A stretch of 64,000 nt of DNA from Halictus rubicundus. Taxonomy: Eukaryota > Arthropoda > Insecta > Hymenoptera > Halictidae. Each line of letters opens with the position of its first letter. The first letter of the stretch is position 1. Below the pieces are notes generated by a model. That model saw nothing but the letters and a program-made list of their open reading frames with translations, was not told where the DNA came from and made no database searches. A program made the translations under genes and the position numbers. The stretch spans positions 3,663,116 to 3,727,115 of the forward strand of contig NC_135164.1 in NCBI RefSeq assembly GCF_050948215.1, read 5' to 3'. Positions 61,080 through 64,000 of the stretch are shown piece after piece.

Positions 61080-61790
61080 CAGGGTATCCCACATAAATGG
61101 GAACACCTAAATATCTTTCGTATTTACAGTCCTATCAGAAAACTTCAGATGACAAAGTGACACTATTGCAGGTAATATAATGGTGAAGAAACAAAATTTT
61201 TATGTCGTGTTTTTTTAATGAAATTTCAAGGTCACCGATGTTTTTTTTTTTAATGGAATAGAACTGAATAGAACTTTTATATAAAAGTTTCTACAAGATA
61301 TCCATTCAGAGTTGAGGTCTAAATGTGCAGTGTAATTAGTAGTTTAAAGTTGTGTAGAGTCCAATAAAATAAAATCTGCACATGTACCAGTGATTTCTTT
61401 ATACAGGGTTTGTTTCTAAAGATACGTAAAATATGGTAAGGGCAAAGTTGAATGGTACAATGGGGCTGACACGATGCCAACAAAATTTTGTCGTTATGTC
61501 AGTTTTTTTAGAGATATCAAGTTCACCTTGACTTTTTAAAATGGGACCACCCTTTTGCAGTGCAGTGACAATAATTATTCCAAGGTCATTCAAGGTCACA
61601 GACAGAGAAAACGTGTTAGATTTAGAATATGAAAGCATAATACGTTTATCACGGTTGAGACTTGTAGTAAATAGTAAACATACTTTGGTCGTAGTTAAAG
61701 CAAACATACCAAGGTCCTTCAATGTTATTGTCGCCAAGGCCTGGACCGTAAACGTCGCAGAATGATCCCCACTATCGCGAGGAGGCCTCG
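61080..61790. mobile_element. Remnants of CAGGGT-ended elements
   Basis: TATACAGGGTATCCCACATAAATGGG at 61078 and TATACAGGGTTTG at 61402 look like left ends of TA-targeted elements similar in style to those at 46708 and 61969. Partner ends were not found. Sequence near 61735-61810 repeats an internal part of the 54625 MITE. Confidence 0.4.
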
Positions 61791-61852
61791 AACGCCGAGG
61801 ACTTACGAGATTGCACGTGTAAACTTCCCATTTCCAAAACGGCCCCACCCAA

Positions 61853-62472
61853 CACTAGGTTTACGGGACCCGTCAAAATGACGGGTTCTAGTATTTTTAA
61901 TTTAAACTTATTATGATGAAGGATGCATACATGAGAAATTATCTAGCAAATTTATTTCTTTGAGTATACAGGGTCATCCGTTTTTAAACGGCCAAACGTC
62001 AACCAGCTATAGAGGACCCCAAATGGAACAACTTTCACCTCTAACACTTTTTTGATTCGAAGTTATTTCATTCAGTCTCCACGGCGTGCCCCATGTAAAC
62101 AAAAACCAAGATCTAAAGGTCATACATAAAAGTTGACTTAATAAAAAAGATGCCCCTATTTATTTTAAACCAAACAAAGGAAAAATCATCAAGATACATA
62201 ATTGCAGTCCTAATATATTTAATCTTAAGTGAACGCAAAAAATGACGGGTTTTTGCAATTATCTAAAAATCAAGACCGAATCAAAAAAAGTGTTAGGGGT
62301 GAAAGTTGTTTCATTTGGGGTCCTCTATAGCTGGTTGACGTTTGGCCGTTTAAAAACGGATGACCCTGTATATTATTTTTAAAGTATTGCTAAAAATGTG
62401 GGTAGCACGTTCTTGTTGTTTTTATATAAAGTAATGCAAAATAGTCACTTTTAGTGCTCCGTAAACCTAGTG
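61853..62472 (+). mobile_element. TTAA-flanked palindrome MITE, family A, interrupted by a foldback
   Basis: Left end CACTAGGTTTACGGG then palindrome ACCCGTCA-AAA-TGACGGGT (61868-61886), 15 nt inside a target decayed to CCAA. The right end CTCCGTAAACCTAGTG is followed by TTAA (62473-62476). A 400-bp foldback is inserted, so the host was about 220 bp like the other copies. Confidence 0.8.
61969..62368. mobile_element. Foldback MITE nested in a family A element, TA target
   Basis: Arms of about 92 bp begin CAGGGTCATCCGTTTTTAAA and mirror each other with few mismatches. TA at 61967-61968 and 62369-62370. The family A copy at 36295 has the uninterrupted site (AGTATATATTATTTTT), confirming insertion at TA. 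No ORF. Confidence 0.88.
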
Positions 62473-63407
62473 TTAATAAAATAAGAAAAGCGAAAAATGT
62501 CCTGGTCTTCGCAGGAGATATTTCAAAGCGGTGACATGATGAAGCTATTACATCCTGAAAGGAGCAATTACGAATCGAGATCTGGATTTGGCTCCTCAGG
62601 CCCCATGCGTGATCCTTCTTTATTTCTGACCGGATGTCGCGACGGGACGCGTTAATCTCTCCTTGAAGAGCCCGGCTGAATTGGATGATTCAGGTGAAGT
62701 TTGTCGGGAGTACATACTCGGCCATGGGGGGCCCACCGATATCTCCTGCACGGCCGGCAAAGGGGTGGGAAACCCTTCGGGCTGTGTTGGCAGGGGTTGG
62801 ATCCCCAGGCGCGCGTTAAGCCTCGTTCTCACCGTTACGCCGAGAGAGAAACTACAGTCGCGCGTTTGACAATAAACGACGCCCGTCCGACGAAATTCGG
62901 GCAGAGGGCGACGCCTTACGGTCTTAACGAATTCAATCAGCTGCGACGCAACAATCGGGTCCGGCCTGGCCGTTTTAATAAGGACACGACCATTTTTCTG
63001 CCGCTGACACGCTAGGTTAGGGTGTCCCATAATCTCGAATCGATTGCATTTTCCAACTGATGTCTATTTGATACTGGGACCAGGGGTTGAACGTTTCGTT
63101 TTATCATTATACTCGTTATTTGTGTTGTTAATTAAAGTTGATACAGTTTTTCATTCAAGTGTTCTTTCTTTGTTGATTACAGTAGATTTCCATTATTTTT
63201 CTGGTATAACGCAAGATGAAAAGTAAGCTGGACACGCGAGATACGCATGACGGTAAAGAATCTTTAATACGCAAAGGGTGTATTACAAAGAGAGTAATTG
63301 AAAAAAGGTAAGAGCTGCTGTGAAAAATAGATAAACGTCACGATGTTAATTTTCCGTGGAATTTACAAAGTGCGTTTCGTTCCGTTTTCAATGTAAAATA
63401 AAAATAG

Positions 63408-63442
63408 CTGTCACATGTGTGTGACAGTTTGAGACCCGTTAA
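63408..63442 (-). mobile_element. Single end of a palindrome-type TTAA element
   Basis: On the minus strand: TTAA (63442-63439), CGGGTCTCAAA (11 nt), then the palindrome CTGTCACA-CACA-TGTGACAG (63427-63408). The offset of 11 equals that at 41676. The other end was not located. Confidence 0.3.
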
Positions 63443-63607
63443 AACAATGGTAAAGTTACACCGTACGCGTCCTCCCAATGAAAAATCCTGCATCGTATTC
63501 GGTTAACCATTTGTCCTATAAATATTGAATTGAACATGTGTGTGTCATCGAGAACTTTCTACCCGAAATGAAATTCTATATTTCTGTTATTGATTTTTAT
63601 CCATTAA

Positions 63608-63842
63608 CGCGTTGACTGCCATGTCACCCATATGTGGGTGACGGAATTATTTGTCCAGGTTTTAAAATGAATTTTTGTGTTAATATATTCATTGTACCAA
63701 ATTTGATTAGAATCTGTAAAATGCAAGAAAGTTGGAGGACTACTCAATATCATACATTTAATTCTTTTCAATTTTTATTTCATTAAATAACTCACTTTGA
63801 TTTTATTGAATTTTTGAGGTTTCTAGTTGGGCAGTCAAAGTG
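63608..63842 (+). mobile_element. TTAA-flanked palindrome MITE, family C, copy 2
   Basis: TTAA at 63604-63607 and 63843-63846. The left end CGCGTTGACTGCCAT (15 nt) is followed by the perfect-stem palindrome GTCACCCA-TATG-TGGGTGAC (63623-63642). The right end is GGGCAGTCAAAGTG. 235 bp, no ORF. It is the best preserved member of the family here. Confidence 0.85.
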
Positions 63843-64000
63843 TTAACGAAAATACAGGCATAGAATAGACATCAATTTCCTTATAAATAGATCACGGATT
63901 TCTATGCGAAACATGTTCATTTAAATTTTACTGATCCACTGTATCAAACTGTGTTCAGGAAATACTATTGGTCGATACAATAAATTGAAAAATAGAGTTT

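Noticed and set aside
15948..63642. Palindromes at +15 as RNA hairpins (microRNA or terminator)
   Set aside because: Stems of 6-9 bp are too short for microRNA precursors, and their fixed distance from TTAA ends fits a DNA recognition site better; not excluded without RNA data.
1..64000. tRNA, rRNA or snRNA genes
   Set aside because: Looked for A/B-box-like pairs and conserved rRNA blocks by eye; nothing convincing. A covariance-model scan would be decisive.

Overview
The window looks like nuclear DNA of an insect, most probably a hymenopteran. The evidence is animal genes split by short GT-AG introns of about 70-260 bp, CpG-rich GC islands set in AT-rich DNA, and dense small TTAA- and TA-flanked insertions plus mariner and hAT remnants. 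No rRNA, tRNA, CRISPR or prokaryotic feature was seen. The species call is an inference.

Positions 1-14155 hold the three genes I can support. (1) A plus-strand, three-exon medium-chain dehydrogenase/reductase (exons 1161-1225, 2097-2822, 4549-4966; 402 aa) with a TATA promoter at 880 and a short first coding exon. (2) A minus-strand, nine-exon RhoGEF scaffold of the dynamin-binding protein/Tuba type (7284-11863; 1194 aa; five SH3, DH, BAR, two SH3). (3) A plus-strand, two-exon HflX-type GTPase of the GTPBP6 type (12620-14155; 487 aa). Genes 2 and 3 are divergent across about 750 bp. A short unrecognised ORF follows at 14757-15008.

From 15 kb to 64 kb I see no convincing coding exon. The region holds a GA-rich tract at 22.5-25.4 kb that resembles an insect 5' leader ending in a strong splice donor, CT-rich islands at 37 and 41 kb, five-copy 170-bp and three-copy 166-bp tandem arrays, a 1-kb array of about 10-bp units, and many small transposable elements. 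It may be a very large intron or an intergenic desert.

The most interesting signal is in the small elements. Several apparently unrelated, transposase-less insertions, nearly all bounded by TTAA, carry a short perfect or near-perfect palindrome at one end. In most of them it begins exactly 15 nt inside the TTAA. The stem sequence differs between and even within families while pairing is kept. Two pairs of such elements sit back to back on one shared TTAA, and three contain nested TA-flanked foldback elements, two of which can be checked against an uninterrupted relative in the same window. I read this as a set of piggyBac-like non-autonomous elements whose end-recognition palindrome is a swappable specificity module. 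There is also a composite hAT element with an intact 8-bp target duplication and a mariner deletion derivative with perfect inverted ends.
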